The notes below the pieces were generated by a model. The model saw nothing but the letters and a program-made list of their open reading frames with translations. It did not search any database and had not been told where the DNA came from. Made by a program: the position numbers and the translations under genes. Below, piece by piece: positions 39,704 to 48,835 of a DNA stretch of 64,000 nt (position 1 is the stretch's first letter; each line of letters starts with the position of its first letter). Location of the stretch: contig JAJZVX010000011.1 in NCBI GenBank assembly GCA_021846985.1, positions 1 through 64,000 on the forward strand, in the 5' to 3' direction. Source of the stretch: Acidobacteriota bacterium. Its GTDB lineage: Bacteria; Acidobacteriota; Terriglobia; Terriglobales; Acidobacteriaceae.

Positions 39704-42241
39704 ATGCCTGGCATCTCTCGCCGCGACCTGCTTTGCTCCGGACTGGCTCTTTCCGCTTCCTCCCTCGTGGCCCGCTCGGCCTGGGCCCGCACCGCCGCGC
39801 TCATGGGCGGCTATCCAAACGCAGCTTCCGCTGAGGCTCTGGCCGCCGTCGCTCCGCGCCAGCAGCTCCTCTTCGACTTTGGATGGAAGTTCAAATTCGG
39901 CAATGGCGCCGATCCAGCCCGCGACCTGAACTTCGGCTACAGCCAGAGCGACTTTGCCAAGACCGGCGAATTCGAGTTTGCCAAGGTCGGCTATGACGAC
40001 TCCGGCTGGCGCACGCTCAACCTGCCCCACGACTGGGCGGTCGAACTGCCCTTCGTCCGCGACGAAGAGCTCAGAAGTCACGGCTACAAGCCCCTCGGCC
40101 GCCGTTACCCGGAAACCAGCGTGGGCTGGTATCGCCGCGTCTTTGAGATTCCCGCCTCCGACGCGGGCCGCCGCATCACCGTCGAGTTCGACGGCGTCTT
40201 CCGCGATGTCCTGCTCTTCGTCAACGGCTGCTTCATCGGCCGCAACGACAACGGCTACGCGCCCTTCCGCTTCGACATCACCGACTTTCTTGCCGTGGGC
40301 GCAAAGAACTGCATCGTTGCCCGCGTCGACGCCAGCTTCGGCGACGGCTGGTTCTACGAGGGCGCCGGCATCTATCGTCACGTCTGGCTCACCAAAACCG
40401 ATGCGCTCCACCTCGGCAAATGGGAAAGCACCGTTCGCTCCACCTTGAACGGTGACTCGGCCACCCTGGAACTGGCCACCATCGTTCAGAACCAGGGTAA
40501 ACAGGCGGAGACCGCCGCCGTCCGCTGGCAGATCCTCGACGCCCATGGCAAGACCGTAGCGACCGCCGAGGCCGCGCCACAATCCGTGGACGTGGATGCC
40601 GGTGCGCACTTCAAGGCTTCGGCCACGCTCGCCAATCCCGCGCTCTGGTCGGTCGACGCGCCCAACCTTTACACCGCCATCGCCACTTTGGAGGCCGGCG
40701 GCGCGCCGCGCGACGCCGAGCGCGTTGCCTTCGGCATCCGTACAGCGCGCTTCGATGCCCAACACGGCTTCTTCCTCAACGGCAAATCCATCAAGATTCA
40801 GGGCACCTGCAACCACCAGGACCACGCCGGCGTTGGCGCGGCTGTTCCCGACGCCCTCCAGTGGTACCGCCTCGCCGTGCTGCGCGAGATGGGCTGCAAC
40901 GCCGTCCGCACCTCGCACAACATGCCCACACCCGAGTGGGTCGAGGCCTGCGACCGCATGGGCATGATGATGATGTGCGAGACCCGGCAAATGAGTTCCA
41001 GCCCCGAAGGCCTTGCCCAGCTTGAGGCCATGGTCAAGCGCTATCGCAACTCGCCCTCGATCATCATCTGGTCCATCGGCAATGAAGAAGGCCAGATGCA
41101 GGAACAGATGGCCGAGGAGGGCGCCAAAGTCGGCGCCACCATGGTGCGCCTCTGCCACGAGCTCGACCCCACCCGCGTCGTCTCCGCCGCCGTCAACGGC
41201 GACAACAAAGAGGGCGTCTCCGATGCGCTCGACATTGTCGGCTTCAACTACAACCTGCAACGCCCCGAGCCCTACCACAACGCCCATCCCACACGCCCCA
41301 TCTACGGCTCTGAGACCTCCAGCGCCATTGCCACCCGCGGCGAATACACCACTGACCCGCTGCGCAACATCGTGAACGACTACAACGTTGCCGTCCCCTG
41401 GGGCGAATCGGCAGAGGAGTGGTGGACCTACTACGGCACGCGCGCGTGGGAGGCGGGCGGATTTGCCTGGACAGGCTTCGACTATCGCGGCGAGCCCACG
41501 CCCTACGGATGGCCTTCCATCAATTCACAGTTCGGCATCGTGGACATGTGCGGATTCCCCAAAGACACCTTCTTCTACTACAAGGCGTGGTGGGGCAAGC
41601 AGCCATCCCTGCACCTGTTCCCGCACTGGAACTTCGAAGGACGCGAAGGCGACGAGATTCCTGTCTGGGTCTATTCGAACCTCGACGAAGTGGATCTCAT
41701 CGTCAACGGCAAAAGCCAGGGACGGCAGAAAGTGCCCCATCTTGGCCATGTCGAGTGGAAGGTCCGCTATGAGCCTGGATTCATCGAGGCCCGCGGTTAC
41801 AAAGCCGGCAAGCTGGCCCTCACCGAAAAGCGGGAAACCACCGGCGCGCCTGCCGCCATCAAGCTCTCCGCCGACCGCGCACAGATCGACGCCGACGGAG
41901 AAGACCTCGCCATCCTCACCGTCCAGGTCCTCGACAAGCAGGGCCGCGCCGTGCCCACCGCCATGAACCTCATCGGCTTCAAGGTCTCCGGCCAGGGCGT
42001 GCTCATTGGCGTGGGCAACGGCGACCCCAACTGCCAGGAAAGCGACAAGGAGCCGAAACGTTCCCTTTTCAACGGCTTTGCGCAGGCCATCGTGCAGTCC
42101 ACCCAAAAAGAGGGAGAGATTCGCATCGAGGCGGTCAAGGAAGGATGGGACGGTCCCGAGCTTACCCCGGCCAGGCTGATCATCCAAACCAGGGCCGTGC
42201 AGCCGCGACCGGCAGTCGCTGTCGCCAACCAAAAAAGTTGA
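39704..42241 (+). CDS. Tat-exported GH2-family glycoside hydrolase (beta-galactosidase-like)
   Basis: About 845 residues with a Tat signal at the start (SRRDLLCSGLALSASSLVA). GH2 layout: sugar-binding domain (LPHDWAVELPF, GWYRRVF), Ig-like domain, TIM barrel, and a C-terminal DUF4982-type/Ig-like end. Acid/base Glu461 is in SIGNEEG and nucleophile Glu537 in YGSETSSA. The activity is most likely beta-galactosidase, but related exo-beta-glycosidases cannot be excluded. ATG at 39704 has AAGGGGA 6 nt upstream. A possible hairpin (42250-42274) with a nearby T6 run follows the gene. Confidence 0.92.
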   Translation: MPGISRRDLLCSGLALSASSLVARSAWARTAALMGGYPNAASAEALAAVAPRQQLLFDFGWKFKFGNGADPARDLNFGYSQSDFAKTGEFEFAKVGYDDSGWRTLNLPHDWAVELPFVRDEELRSHGYKPLGRRYPETSVGWYRRVFEIPASDAGRRITVEFDGVFRDVLLFVNGCFIGRNDNGYAPFRFDITDFLAVGAKNCIVARVDASFGDGWFYEGAGIYRHVWLTKTDALHLGKWESTVRSTLNGDSATLELATIVQNQGKQAETAAVRWQILDAHGKTVATAEAAPQSVDVDAGAHFKASATLANPALWSVDAPNLYTAIATLEAGGAPRDAERVAFGIRTARFDAQHGFFLNGKSIKIQGTCNHQDHAGVGAAVPDALQWYRLAVLREMGCNAVRTSHNMPTPEWVEACDRMGMMMMCETRQMSSSPEGLAQLEAMVKRYRNSPSIIIWSIGNEEGQMQEQMAEEGAKVGATMVRLCHELDPTRVVSAAVNGDNKEGVSDALDIVGFNYNLQRPEPYHNAHPTRPIYGSETSSAIATRGEYTTDPLRNIVNDYNVAVPWGESAEEWWTYYGTRAWEAGGFAWTGFDYRGEPTPYGWPSINSQFGIVDMCGFPKDTFFYYKAWWGKQPSLHLFPHWNFEGREGDEIPVWVYSNLDEVDLIVNGKSQGRQKVPHLGHVEWKVRYEPGFIEARGYKAGKLALTEKRETTGAPAAIKLSADRAQIDADGEDLAILTVQVLDKQGRAVPTAMNLIGFKVSGQGVLIGVGNGDPNCQESDKEPKRSLFNGFAQAIVQSTQKEGEIRIEAVKEGWDGPELTPARLIIQTRAVQPRPAVAVANQKS

Positions 42242-42404
42242 CTCTGCGCGCCGCGCGCTTGCAGATTGCGCGGCCTGCGTCACTTTTTTAGGGCTTTTAA
42301 TGCCGTGCGCCGCCCTTGGCCGTCAAACAGATACGTGTGTCTGCCCGCGTCCGCGCTGTCGCACAAAGCGGAACACCAGAGGCTAACGCCTTTGCTGTGT
42401 GCGG

Positions 42405-42434
42405 GGGACAACTACCGCGAAGAGTGACTATAAT
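42405..42434 (+). promoter_or_regulatory. putative korAB promoter
   Basis: A perfect -10 box TATAAT at 42429-42434 lies inside the first CRP-like palindrome. GGGACA at 42405-42410 is a passable -35 at 18-bp spacing. If this is the true promoter, one palindrome covers the -10 and the other lies just past the start site, which would favour repression by the bound regulator. Confidence 0.4.
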
Positions 42435-42437
42435 CAC
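42424..42437. promoter_or_regulatory. CRP/FNR-class operator before korAB, upstream
   Basis: GTGACTATAATCAC: GTGA and TCAC half sites, 6-nt spacer. About 90 bp before korA. It overlaps a TATAAT box. Same element type as in front of nifJ and hox. Confidence 0.62.
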
Positions 42438-42439
42438 AT

Positions 42440-42453
42440 CTATGCTTGCATAG
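42440..42453. promoter_or_regulatory. palindrome between the two korAB operators
   Basis: CTATGC-TT-GCATAG is a perfect inverted repeat lying exactly between the two CRP-like sites. It may be a third operator of another protein, or part of a larger nucleoprotein site. Confidence 0.4.
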
Positions 42454-42467
42454 GTGATGATAATCAC
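42454..42467. promoter_or_regulatory. CRP/FNR-class operator before korAB, downstream
   Basis: GTGATGATAATCAC: GTGA and TCAC half sites, 6-nt spacer, 30 bp centre to centre from the upstream site (close to three helical turns). About 60 bp before korA. The pair suggests cooperative binding. Confidence 0.62.
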
Positions 42468-42525
42468 TTCTGCATACGAATAGGCTTCAAGCTTCTCACA
42501 ACTTACAGGAAGGGATTCCCGCCAA

Positions 42526-44367
42526 ATGGCGACTGGAGACCTCGCCCTCGGTCAGGAGCAGGGCACAATCAGCACTCGGCAGCGCGTCGTCAACGATTTC
42601 AGTATCAACCTAGCAACGGTGAACGGCTCCGGTTCGCAATCCGCCAATAGCGTTCTGCTGAAAGCCATCTTCGGAATGGGTGTCCCCGTCAGCGGGAAAA
42701 ACCTCTTCCCCTCGAACATCGCCGGCCTTCCCACCTGGTTTCTCATTCGCGCCAGCAAAGACGGCTATGTGGCTCGTAAGCGCGATACTGAGATCCTCGT
42801 CTCGCTCAACGCCGAAACCGCTCGCCAGGATGTGATGGCTCTGCCCGTCGGCGGCGTCGCTATCTACGAGGAACAACTCAACCTCAAACAGTACCGCGAC
42901 GACGTCTTCTTCTATCCCGTTCCATTCGACAAAATTACCGCGTCCATCTGTTCTGAGGTCAAGCTCCGCAAACTGGTCAAAAACATGGTGTATGTCGGCG
43001 TGGTTGCGCAGATCCTCGCCATCGACCTGGGCGTGGTCGAACACAGCCTGAAAACGCAGTTCGCTAAGAAGCAGAAGGTCTTTGACCTCAACTTTGGCGC
43101 CGTCAAGGCTGGCTTTGACTATGCCGCCGCCAACTTCGTCAAACAGGACCCCTACTTCATCGAACCCATGAACGAGACCACCGGCAAAATCATTATCGAC
43201 GGCAATGCCGCCTGCGCCATGGGCGCGGTCTTCGCCGGCGTCACCGTGGTCGCCTGGTATCCCATCACCCCGTCCACCTCCGTCGTCGAGGCCACCAGCG
43301 ACCTGCTCAAAAAACTCCGCGTCACGCCTGATGGCAAAGCCTCCTTTGCCGTGGTGCAGGCGGAAGATGAGCTGGCGGCCATTGGCATGGTCCTCGGCGC
43401 AGGCTGGGCCGGCGCGCGTTCCATGACCGCCACCTCCGGCCCCGGCATCTCGCTCATGGCCGAGTTCTCCGGGCTCGGCTACTTCGTCGAGGCGCCCGGC
43501 GTCATTTACGACGTGCAGCGCGCCGGACCCTCCACAGGCATGCCCACCCGCACCCAGCAGGCCGACGTCCTCTCCATCGCCTTTCTCTCCCACGGCGACA
43601 CCAAGCATGTCATCCTCTTTCCCGGTTCGGTCAAGGAGTGCTTCGACTTTGGCAGCGACGCCTTCGACCTTGCCGAGCGCCTGCAAACCCCGGTCTTTGT
43701 GCTCACCGATCTCGATCTCGGCATGAACAACTGGATGTCCGACCCGTTCGAATATCCCGCCAAGCCGCTGGATCGCGGCAAGGTGCTCACCGCTGCCGAT
43801 CTTGATCGCCTAGGCGGCTTCGCCCGCTACCGCGATGTCGATGGAGACGCCATCGGCTGGCGCACCCTGCCCGGCACGCCCCACCCCAAGGCCGCGTACT
43901 TTACCCGTGGTTCCGGCCACAACGACGCCGCCGGTTACACCGAGAAGCCCGAGGAGTACACCGCCATCATGGACCGCCTCGCGCGCAAGTTCGACACCGC
44001 GCGCAACCTGGTTCCCGGCCCCATCACCGTGGCGAATGGCACTTCCATGATCGGCTTCCTCGCCTACGGCACCACCGACTTTGCCCTGCGCGAAAGTCTC
44101 GACCAGATCCAGAAAGAGCACGGACTCGCCGTGGATTACATGCGGATCAGGGCCTTCCCCTTTACGCGCGAAATTCACGACTTCGTCGCTTCGCACGAGC
44201 GCGTCTATATCGTCGAGCAGAACCGCGACGCGCAATTGGCAAGCCTGCTGAAGCTGGACCTGCCAGCCGCCCAGACAACCAAGCTGCGCAGCATCCTCCA
44301 CTACAATGGATTGCCCATTGACGCCCGCAGCATCACGGAAGAATTCGCCGCCAAGGAGGGCCTCTAA
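42526..44367 (+). CDS. korA: 2-oxoacid:ferredoxin oxidoreductase, fused gamma-alpha subunit
   Basis: 613 residues. Residues 1-190 are the gamma domain (GSGSQSANSVLLKAIFGMG), and from about 215 the alpha part (IIDGNAACAMGAVFAGVTVV, YPITPSTSVVEA) with the CoA/pyrimidine-binding domain; STGMPTRTQQADV is another family hallmark. It forms, with KorB, a CoA-dependent 2-oxoglutarate (or other 2-oxoacid) oxidoreductase, a reversible step of the TCA or reductive TCA cycle. GGAAGGGA lies upstream of ATG 42526. Its stop overlaps the korB start (TAATG). The substrate is inferred. Confidence 0.92.
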   Translation: MATGDLALGQEQGTISTRQRVVNDFSINLATVNGSGSQSANSVLLKAIFGMGVPVSGKNLFPSNIAGLPTWFLIRASKDGYVARKRDTEILVSLNAETARQDVMALPVGGVAIYEEQLNLKQYRDDVFFYPVPFDKITASICSEVKLRKLVKNMVYVGVVAQILAIDLGVVEHSLKTQFAKKQKVFDLNFGAVKAGFDYAAANFVKQDPYFIEPMNETTGKIIIDGNAACAMGAVFAGVTVVAWYPITPSTSVVEATSDLLKKLRVTPDGKASFAVVQAEDELAAIGMVLGAGWAGARSMTATSGPGISLMAEFSGLGYFVEAPGVIYDVQRAGPSTGMPTRTQQADVLSIAFLSHGDTKHVILFPGSVKECFDFGSDAFDLAERLQTPVFVLTDLDLGMNNWMSDPFEYPAKPLDRGKVLTAADLDRLGGFARYRDVDGDAIGWRTLPGTPHPKAAYFTRGSGHNDAAGYTEKPEEYTAIMDRLARKFDTARNLVPGPITVANGTSMIGFLAYGTTDFALRESLDQIQKEHGLAVDYMRIRAFPFTREIHDFVASHERVYIVEQNRDAQLASLLKLDLPAAQTTKLRSILHYNGLPIDARSITEEFAAKEGL

Positions 44368-45404
44368 TGGCAACCGCAACCCCCGCTCCCAAGCTCAACC
44401 GCATCGGCCTTCCTGTTCTTGACTATCGCGGCGGCAAGTCCACGCTCTGCGCCGGCTGCGGCCACAACGCCATCTCCGAGCGCATCATCGACGCCATGTT
44501 CGAGATGGGCGTCGAGCCCGAGCGCGTCATCAAAATGAGCGGCATCGGCTGCTCGTCCAAAAGCCCCGCTTACTTCATGAGCCGTTCGCACGCCTTCAAC
44601 GCCGTGCACGGCCGCATGGCGGCTGTCGCCACCGGCGCCGTCCTGGCCAACCATACCCTTACCGCCATTGGCGTCTCCGGCGACGGCGACACCGCCTCCA
44701 TCGGCATGGGCGGCTTTGTGCACATGCTCCGCCGCAACGTGCCCATGATTTACATCATCGAGGACAACGGCGTCTACGGTCTCACCAAGGGCCAGTTCTC
44801 CGCCACCGCCGACCTGGGCTCCAAACTCAAAACCGGCGTCATCAACGATCTGCCCGCCATCGACACCTGCGCGCTCGCCATTCAGCTCGGCGCTACCTTT
44901 GTCGGCCGCTCCTTCTCCGGCGACAAAAAGCAGCTCCTCGCCATGCTCAAGGCGGCCATTGCCCACAAGGGCACTGTCATGCTCGACGTCATCAGCCCCT
45001 GCGTCACCTTCAACGATCATGAAGGGTCCACCAAAAGCTACAAGTTCATGCAGGAGAACGACGAGCCTATCAACGAGGTCGGCTTCGTGCCCAGCTTCCA
45101 GGAAATTGAGGTCGATTACAGCTCCGGCGAGATCTTGGACGTTCAAATGCACGACGGATCCAGTCTTCGCCTGCGCAAGCTCCTCGATGACTACGACCCC
45201 ACCAACAAGGCCAACGCCGTCCGCACTCTCATGGAGGCGCATGAGAAAAATGAAGTCCTCACCGGCGTCTTCTACATCAATACCGGCCAGCCTACTTTCA
45301 TCGATCTGTTGAATGTGGTTGACGAGCCCCTGGCCACGCTACCGGAGTCCGTCACCCGTCCGCCCAAGTCCGCGCTCGATGCCCTCATGGCCAACCTCCG
45401 CTAA
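44367..45404 (+). CDS. korB: 2-oxoacid:ferredoxin oxidoreductase, beta subunit
   Basis: 345 residues holding thiamine diphosphate and one 4Fe-4S cluster. CAGCGHN near residue 28 gives two cysteine ligands, GIGCSSK near 65 a third; the thiamine motif is GDGDTASIGMGG to IEDNGVYGLTKGQ. The fourth cysteine is likely that of ISPCVTFN. Pairs with KorA in a two-subunit enzyme without a dedicated ferredoxin (delta) subunit, so a free ferredoxin is the acceptor. A clear terminator follows. Confidence 0.94.
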   Translation: MATATPAPKLNRIGLPVLDYRGGKSTLCAGCGHNAISERIIDAMFEMGVEPERVIKMSGIGCSSKSPAYFMSRSHAFNAVHGRMAAVATGAVLANHTLTAIGVSGDGDTASIGMGGFVHMLRRNVPMIYIIEDNGVYGLTKGQFSATADLGSKLKTGVINDLPAIDTCALAIQLGATFVGRSFSGDKKQLLAMLKAAIAHKGTVMLDVISPCVTFNDHEGSTKSYKFMQENDEPINEVGFVPSFQEIEVDYSSGEILDVQMHDGSSLRLRKLLDDYDPTNKANAVRTLMEAHEKNEVLTGVFYINTGQPTFIDLLNVVDEPLATLPESVTRPPKSALDALMANLR

Positions 45405-45408
45405 TTGC

Positions 45409-45442
45409 CAGGGTCGAAAACAAGGCCGCGACCCTGTTTTTC
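45409..45442 (+). terminator. rho-independent terminator of korAB
   Basis: Stem CAGGGTCG (45409-45416) pairs with CGACCCTG (45429-45436), 12-nt loop, then five Ts. It starts 4 bp after the korB stop. Confidence 0.82.
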
Positions 45443-45480
45443 GCCCCGGCTGCCAAAAGCAGTTCCTCTGCAAACACCAA

Positions 45481-45500
45481 GGCCCCGCAATCGCGGGGCC
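45481..45500 (-). terminator. GC-rich hairpin after the formaldehyde dehydrogenase-like gene
   Basis: GGCCCCGC (45481-45488) pairs with GCGGGGCC (45493-45500), loop of 4. Read on the minus strand, the hairpin is followed by TTGGTGTTTGC, a modest T-rich tail, so it can end the gene at 45530. Confidence 0.55.
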
Positions 45501-45529
45501 CCGGTGTCTGCGGCTCTTTTCTTGGATGC

Positions 45530-46726
45530 TTACGCAACCTTGCCGACCAGCCCGTTCGGGTCGATCACAAACTTCTTCGCCGCGCCCCGGTCGAACTGCT
45601 CATATCCCTCCGGCGCCTGGTCCAGGCTGATCACCGTTGCGTTCACAATCTTCGCAATCGGCAGCCGGTCGTGCAGAATGGCCTGCATCAGTTGCCGGTT
45701 ATACTTCAGCACCGGGCACTGTCCGGTCTGGAAGTGCAGCGATTTTGACCACCCCTTGCCAATGCGCACCTTCAGAACGCCATGCCGCGCGTCTTCGCTT
45801 TCCGCCCCGGGATCTTCGGTCACATAGAGCCCCGGGATCCCCACGCCGCCGCCCACAGCCGTCACCTCCATCAGCGAATTCAGAACCGCCGCCGGCGCGG
45901 CCTCGTGGGGATTGCCGTGCGCGCTGGCTTCAAAGCCCACTGCGTCCACGGCCGCATCCACCTCCGGCACGCCCAGGATCTGCTCGATCTGTTCCGCCAG
46001 GCTGGCCTTGGCGCCAATATCCACCGTCTCAAAGCCCATCTTCCGCGCGTGCGCCAGCCGCTCCGGAATCTTGTCGCCCACAATCACCACTGCCGCGCCC
46101 AGAATCTGGCACGACGCGGCCGCCGCCATGCCCACCGGTCCCGCGCCCGCCACGTATACCGTCGATCCCACCTCGACGCCCGCCGTCCTCGCGCCGTGGA
46201 AACCCGTGGGCAGAATGTCGGAAAGCATCGTCAAATCCCGGATCTTCGCCATGGCCTGCGCCTTGTCGGGAAACTTCAGCAGGTTGAAGTCCGCATAGGG
46301 CACCAGCACGTACTCCGCCTGCCCTCCTACCCAGCCGCCCATGTCCACGTACCCAAACGCTCCGCCCGGCCGCGACGGATTCACGTTCAGGCACACGCCC
46401 GTGTTGCGTTCCCGGCAGGCGCGGCAGCGTCCGCAGGCAATGTTGAAAGGCACTGAAACCAGGTCGCCCTTCTCCAGGAACAGCACGTCGCGGCCCTTCT
46501 CAATCACTTCGCCTGTGATCTCGTGCCCCAGAATCAGTCCCTTGGGCGCCGTGGTGCGGCCACGCACCATGTGCTGGTCTGAGCCGCAGATGTTGGTGGA
46601 AACAATGCGAAGAATCACCCCATGTTCGATCTTCCGGCCATGGGGATCTTCCATCCGGGGGAAGGGAATCGACTGCACCTCGACCTTTCCTGGCCCCATA
46701 TAAGCAACGCCGCGGTTTTCCGGCAT
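45530..46726 (-). CDS. glutathione-independent formaldehyde dehydrogenase-like zinc alcohol dehydrogenase
   Basis: About 398 residues, medium-chain dehydrogenase fold. Catalytic zinc Cys is in NICGSDQHMVRG; GHEITGEV follows; the structural zinc loop is CGRCRACRERNTGVC. The Rossmann loop is AGAGPVGMAAAA. Length and the long C-terminal part (SEDARHGVLKVRIGKGW, TGQCPVLKYN) match the Pseudomonas-type formaldehyde dehydrogenase, which holds its NAD tightly. Substrate formaldehyde or another aldehyde is inferred. ATG at 46726 has AGGAGG upstream; the open frame before it is not coding. Confidence 0.9.
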   Translation of the reverse strand: MPENRGVAYMGPGKVEVQSIPFPRMEDPHGRKIEHGVILRIVSTNICGSDQHMVRGRTTAPKGLILGHEITGEVIEKGRDVLFLEKGDLVSVPFNIACGRCRACRERNTGVCLNVNPSRPGGAFGYVDMGGWVGGQAEYVLVPYADFNLLKFPDKAQAMAKIRDLTMLSDILPTGFHGARTAGVEVGSTVYVAGAGPVGMAAAASCQILGAAVVIVGDKIPERLAHARKMGFETVDIGAKASLAEQIEQILGVPEVDAAVDAVGFEASAHGNPHEAAPAAVLNSLMEVTAVGGGVGIPGLYVTEDPGAESEDARHGVLKVRIGKGWSKSLHFQTGQCPVLKYNRQLMQAILHDRLPIAKIVNATVISLDQAPEGYEQFDRGAAKKFVIDPNGLVGKVA

Positions 46727-46920
46727 GGTTACGCCTCCTGCTTCCTCTGTTGGGGTGGGTCTGAACGGATTGTCGGGTACGTTCTTTCCCCCGCAAGCGA
46801 AGGGGCGCCCGCGGGGCAATCGCTTCATGGACCCCCACCTCTACGATGCCGCCCTTGAGCAAGAGTTTGCTTCGTACGCCTTCCTGCAAAGCCCCATGCG
46901 GCTGTGCTCGCGGTAAAAAC

Positions 46921-46945
46921 AGAAAAGCCCCGCCGCAGCGGGGCC
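46921..46945 (-). terminator. rho-independent terminator of cpoB
   Basis: On the minus strand: stem GCCCCGC/GCGGGGC (46944-46938 with 46933-46927), 4-nt loop, then TTTTCTGTTTTT. It lies 25 bp after the cpoB stop and closes the Tol-Pal cluster. Confidence 0.82.
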
Positions 46946-46968
46946 TTCTCGGTTGCAATCGGTCGTGC

Positions 46969-47883
46969 TCAGCGCTCAATTGCCCGCAGGCCCATGCTGC
47001 TCAGCTTGCTCCGCGCCTGCGCCGCCTCCGGCGTCCGCGGATGGCGCCGGATCAGTTGCCGCAGCTCGCTGATGCCCGCCTCACGGTCCTTCATCTTCAG
47101 TAGCGCCAGCCCCTTGTGCAACTGCGCCGCCGGCGCTTTTGCGCTGCTGCTGAATCCCTCCAGCACGGCATTGTAGGCATCCACCGCTTCCGAGTACCGC
47201 CCTTGCCGGTAGGCAATTTCGCCCAGGTAAAACTGCGCCGCGCCCGCCATGTCGTCCAGCGGATAGTAGTGAATCACGTCCTGGAACTCGCCTGCCGCCA
47301 CGCTATAGCGCGCCGCGTTGTAGTCGCGCATGGCGGATTCATACGTGTCCCGCAGCGGAGGGGCCTGATTCATCGACGGCGCCGGTGCCTGCGTCGAGGG
47401 TGCTAGCGGTTGTCCCGTCGGCGAAGTGGTGGCTCCCGGCATGGCCGGCGCCGCCGCCGGCGGTGGCGTCTGCATCGTCTGCAGTTGCGACTGCATCTCC
47501 TGGATCGCCTTGTCCATCTTCGCGATCCGCGTCTTCAACTCGTCCACCGAGTCGCTCAGCGACTGAACCTGGCCTGCATTCGCGTCCAGTTTCCCGCTTA
47601 CCGATTCGTTCTGGACAGCCAGCTTCTGCTCCAGCGTGTTCACCGTGGTGGTCATCTGGTTGGCGGCCGTGGAGGTCTGATCCGCCAGGTGCTGCAGCAC
47701 GCTCAAACGCGCATCCAGCGTCGATTGAAGCCGCTGCACCATGTCCAGCAGTTGCTGCACCTGGGTCTGTAGTTCAATGATCTCTTTTGACGTCGCGTGC
47801 GCCTGTAAGGGCGCCGTGCCCAGCACCATGGCCAGGAGCGCTCCGGCCAGAATTCCATTGCGAACGGTTCGTGCTCTCCGCAT
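46969..47883 (-). CDS. cpoB: Tol-Pal system protein CpoB/YbgF
   Basis: About 304 residues, periplasmic. A signal peptide (GILAGALLAMVLGTAPLQAHA) is followed by a coiled coil (residues 35-130, many Gln and Leu heptads), a Pro/Ala linker, and a C-terminal TPR region (YESAMRDYNAARYSVAAGEF, FYLGEIAYRQGRYSEAVDAY). CpoB couples peptidoglycan synthesis by PBP1B with Tol. ATG at 47883 is chosen over a TTG at 47898. Last gene of the Tol-Pal cluster. Confidence 0.88.
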   Translation of the reverse strand: MRRARTVRNGILAGALLAMVLGTAPLQAHATSKEIIELQTQVQQLLDMVQRLQSTLDARLSVLQHLADQTSTAANQMTTTVNTLEQKLAVQNESVSGKLDANAGQVQSLSDSVDELKTRIAKMDKAIQEMQSQLQTMQTPPPAAAPAMPGATTSPTGQPLAPSTQAPAPSMNQAPPLRDTYESAMRDYNAARYSVAAGEFQDVIHYYPLDDMAGAAQFYLGEIAYRQGRYSEAVDAYNAVLEGFSSSAKAPAAQLHKGLALLKMKDREAGISELRQLIRRHPRTPEAAQARSKLSSMGLRAIER

Positions 47884-48097
47884 ATTGCACCCACTCAACC
47901 AGAAAAATGCTGCATCCCCACCCCTGTGGGCAAGATGCAGCCCCTGCTTTCACCATAACTCAACGGGGGCCAGAGCGCGCCTTCCGCATCCACTCTGTGA
48001 GACGCGTATCGTGCCCTGGCCTTCTTGACCCTTGTTCTGCCGAGGCCGGTTCGCGTCCTCCGCGTTCCGGCCTTGTGCAGATAGAGATCGCCTGGTC

Positions 48098-48835
48098 TCA
48101 GTGCTCCATGGCGAATCCGGCGCGCCGGTTCGACTGCCAGCAGTCTTCGGTGTGCTCGGTGCAGAACGGCTTCTCCTTGCCGTAGCTGATCACGCGAATG
48201 CGGTCCGCAGACACTCCGGCGTTCACCAGAGCCGTCTTGGTCGCATCGGCGCGGTTCTGACCCAGGCCGATGTTGTACTCAACCGAGCCGCGTTCGTCGC
48301 AGTAGCCGCCAATCACGAACTTGATGTCCGGATGGTTGGCCAGGAACGATGCGTCCTTCGACAACGTGGCCTGCGCATCCGCGCGGATATCGGCCTTGTC
48401 GTAGTCGAAGAAGATCGGCTTCACGTTGGCCATGAACTCCTCTTCCTCGCTCATCGTCGCTGGAGGTTGCTGCACCGCGGGAGGCGGGTTCACGGTCACA
48501 TTGGCAGTCGCTTCGGCCGTTCCGCCTTCGCCGCGGGCTGTCAGGTGATAGCTGGTCGACTGTGACGGTGTTACCGTCTTCGTGCCCGAAGTCGGCACAT
48601 CGCCTATGCCATCGATCGCCGCGCTGGTCGCGTTCGTCGTCCGCCAGGTCAAAACCACCTGGTCGCCTGCCGTCACGGTCGTTGGGGTGGCCGTGATTTC
48701 AGCCGTGGGCGCGGGCGCCGTCACCGGAGGCGGGGGCGTCGGAGGGGTGGGCGCTGGTTTCTTTTTGCAGCCTGCAACTGCAACCAGGGCAACTAGCAAC
48801 ATTGCAGGAACGAGAAAGCGTCTACGTGTATTCAA
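48098..48835 (-). CDS. pal: peptidoglycan-associated lipoprotein Pal with Ig-like insert
   Basis: 245 residues. A lipoprotein signal with lipobox VAGC gives the acylated Cys. It is followed by a Pro-rich linker, an Ig-like domain (about residues 45-115: ITATPTTVTAGDQVVLTW, SQSTSYHLTARGEGG), and a C-terminal OmpA-like domain (IFFDYDKADIRADAQATL, GYCDERGSVEYNIGLGQNRA) that binds peptidoglycan. Typical Pal lacks the Ig-like part and is about 170 residues. Minus-strand cluster, about 215 bp before cpoB. Confidence 0.92.
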   Translation of the reverse strand: MNTRRRFLVPAMLLVALVAVAGCKKKPAPTPPTPPPPVTAPAPTAEITATPTTVTAGDQVVLTWRTTNATSAAIDGIGDVPTSGTKTVTPSQSTSYHLTARGEGGTAEATANVTVNPPPAVQQPPATMSEEEEFMANVKPIFFDYDKADIRADAQATLSKDASFLANHPDIKFVIGGYCDERGSVEYNIGLGQNRADATKTALVNAGVSADRIRVISYGKEKPFCTEHTEDCWQSNRRAGFAMEH

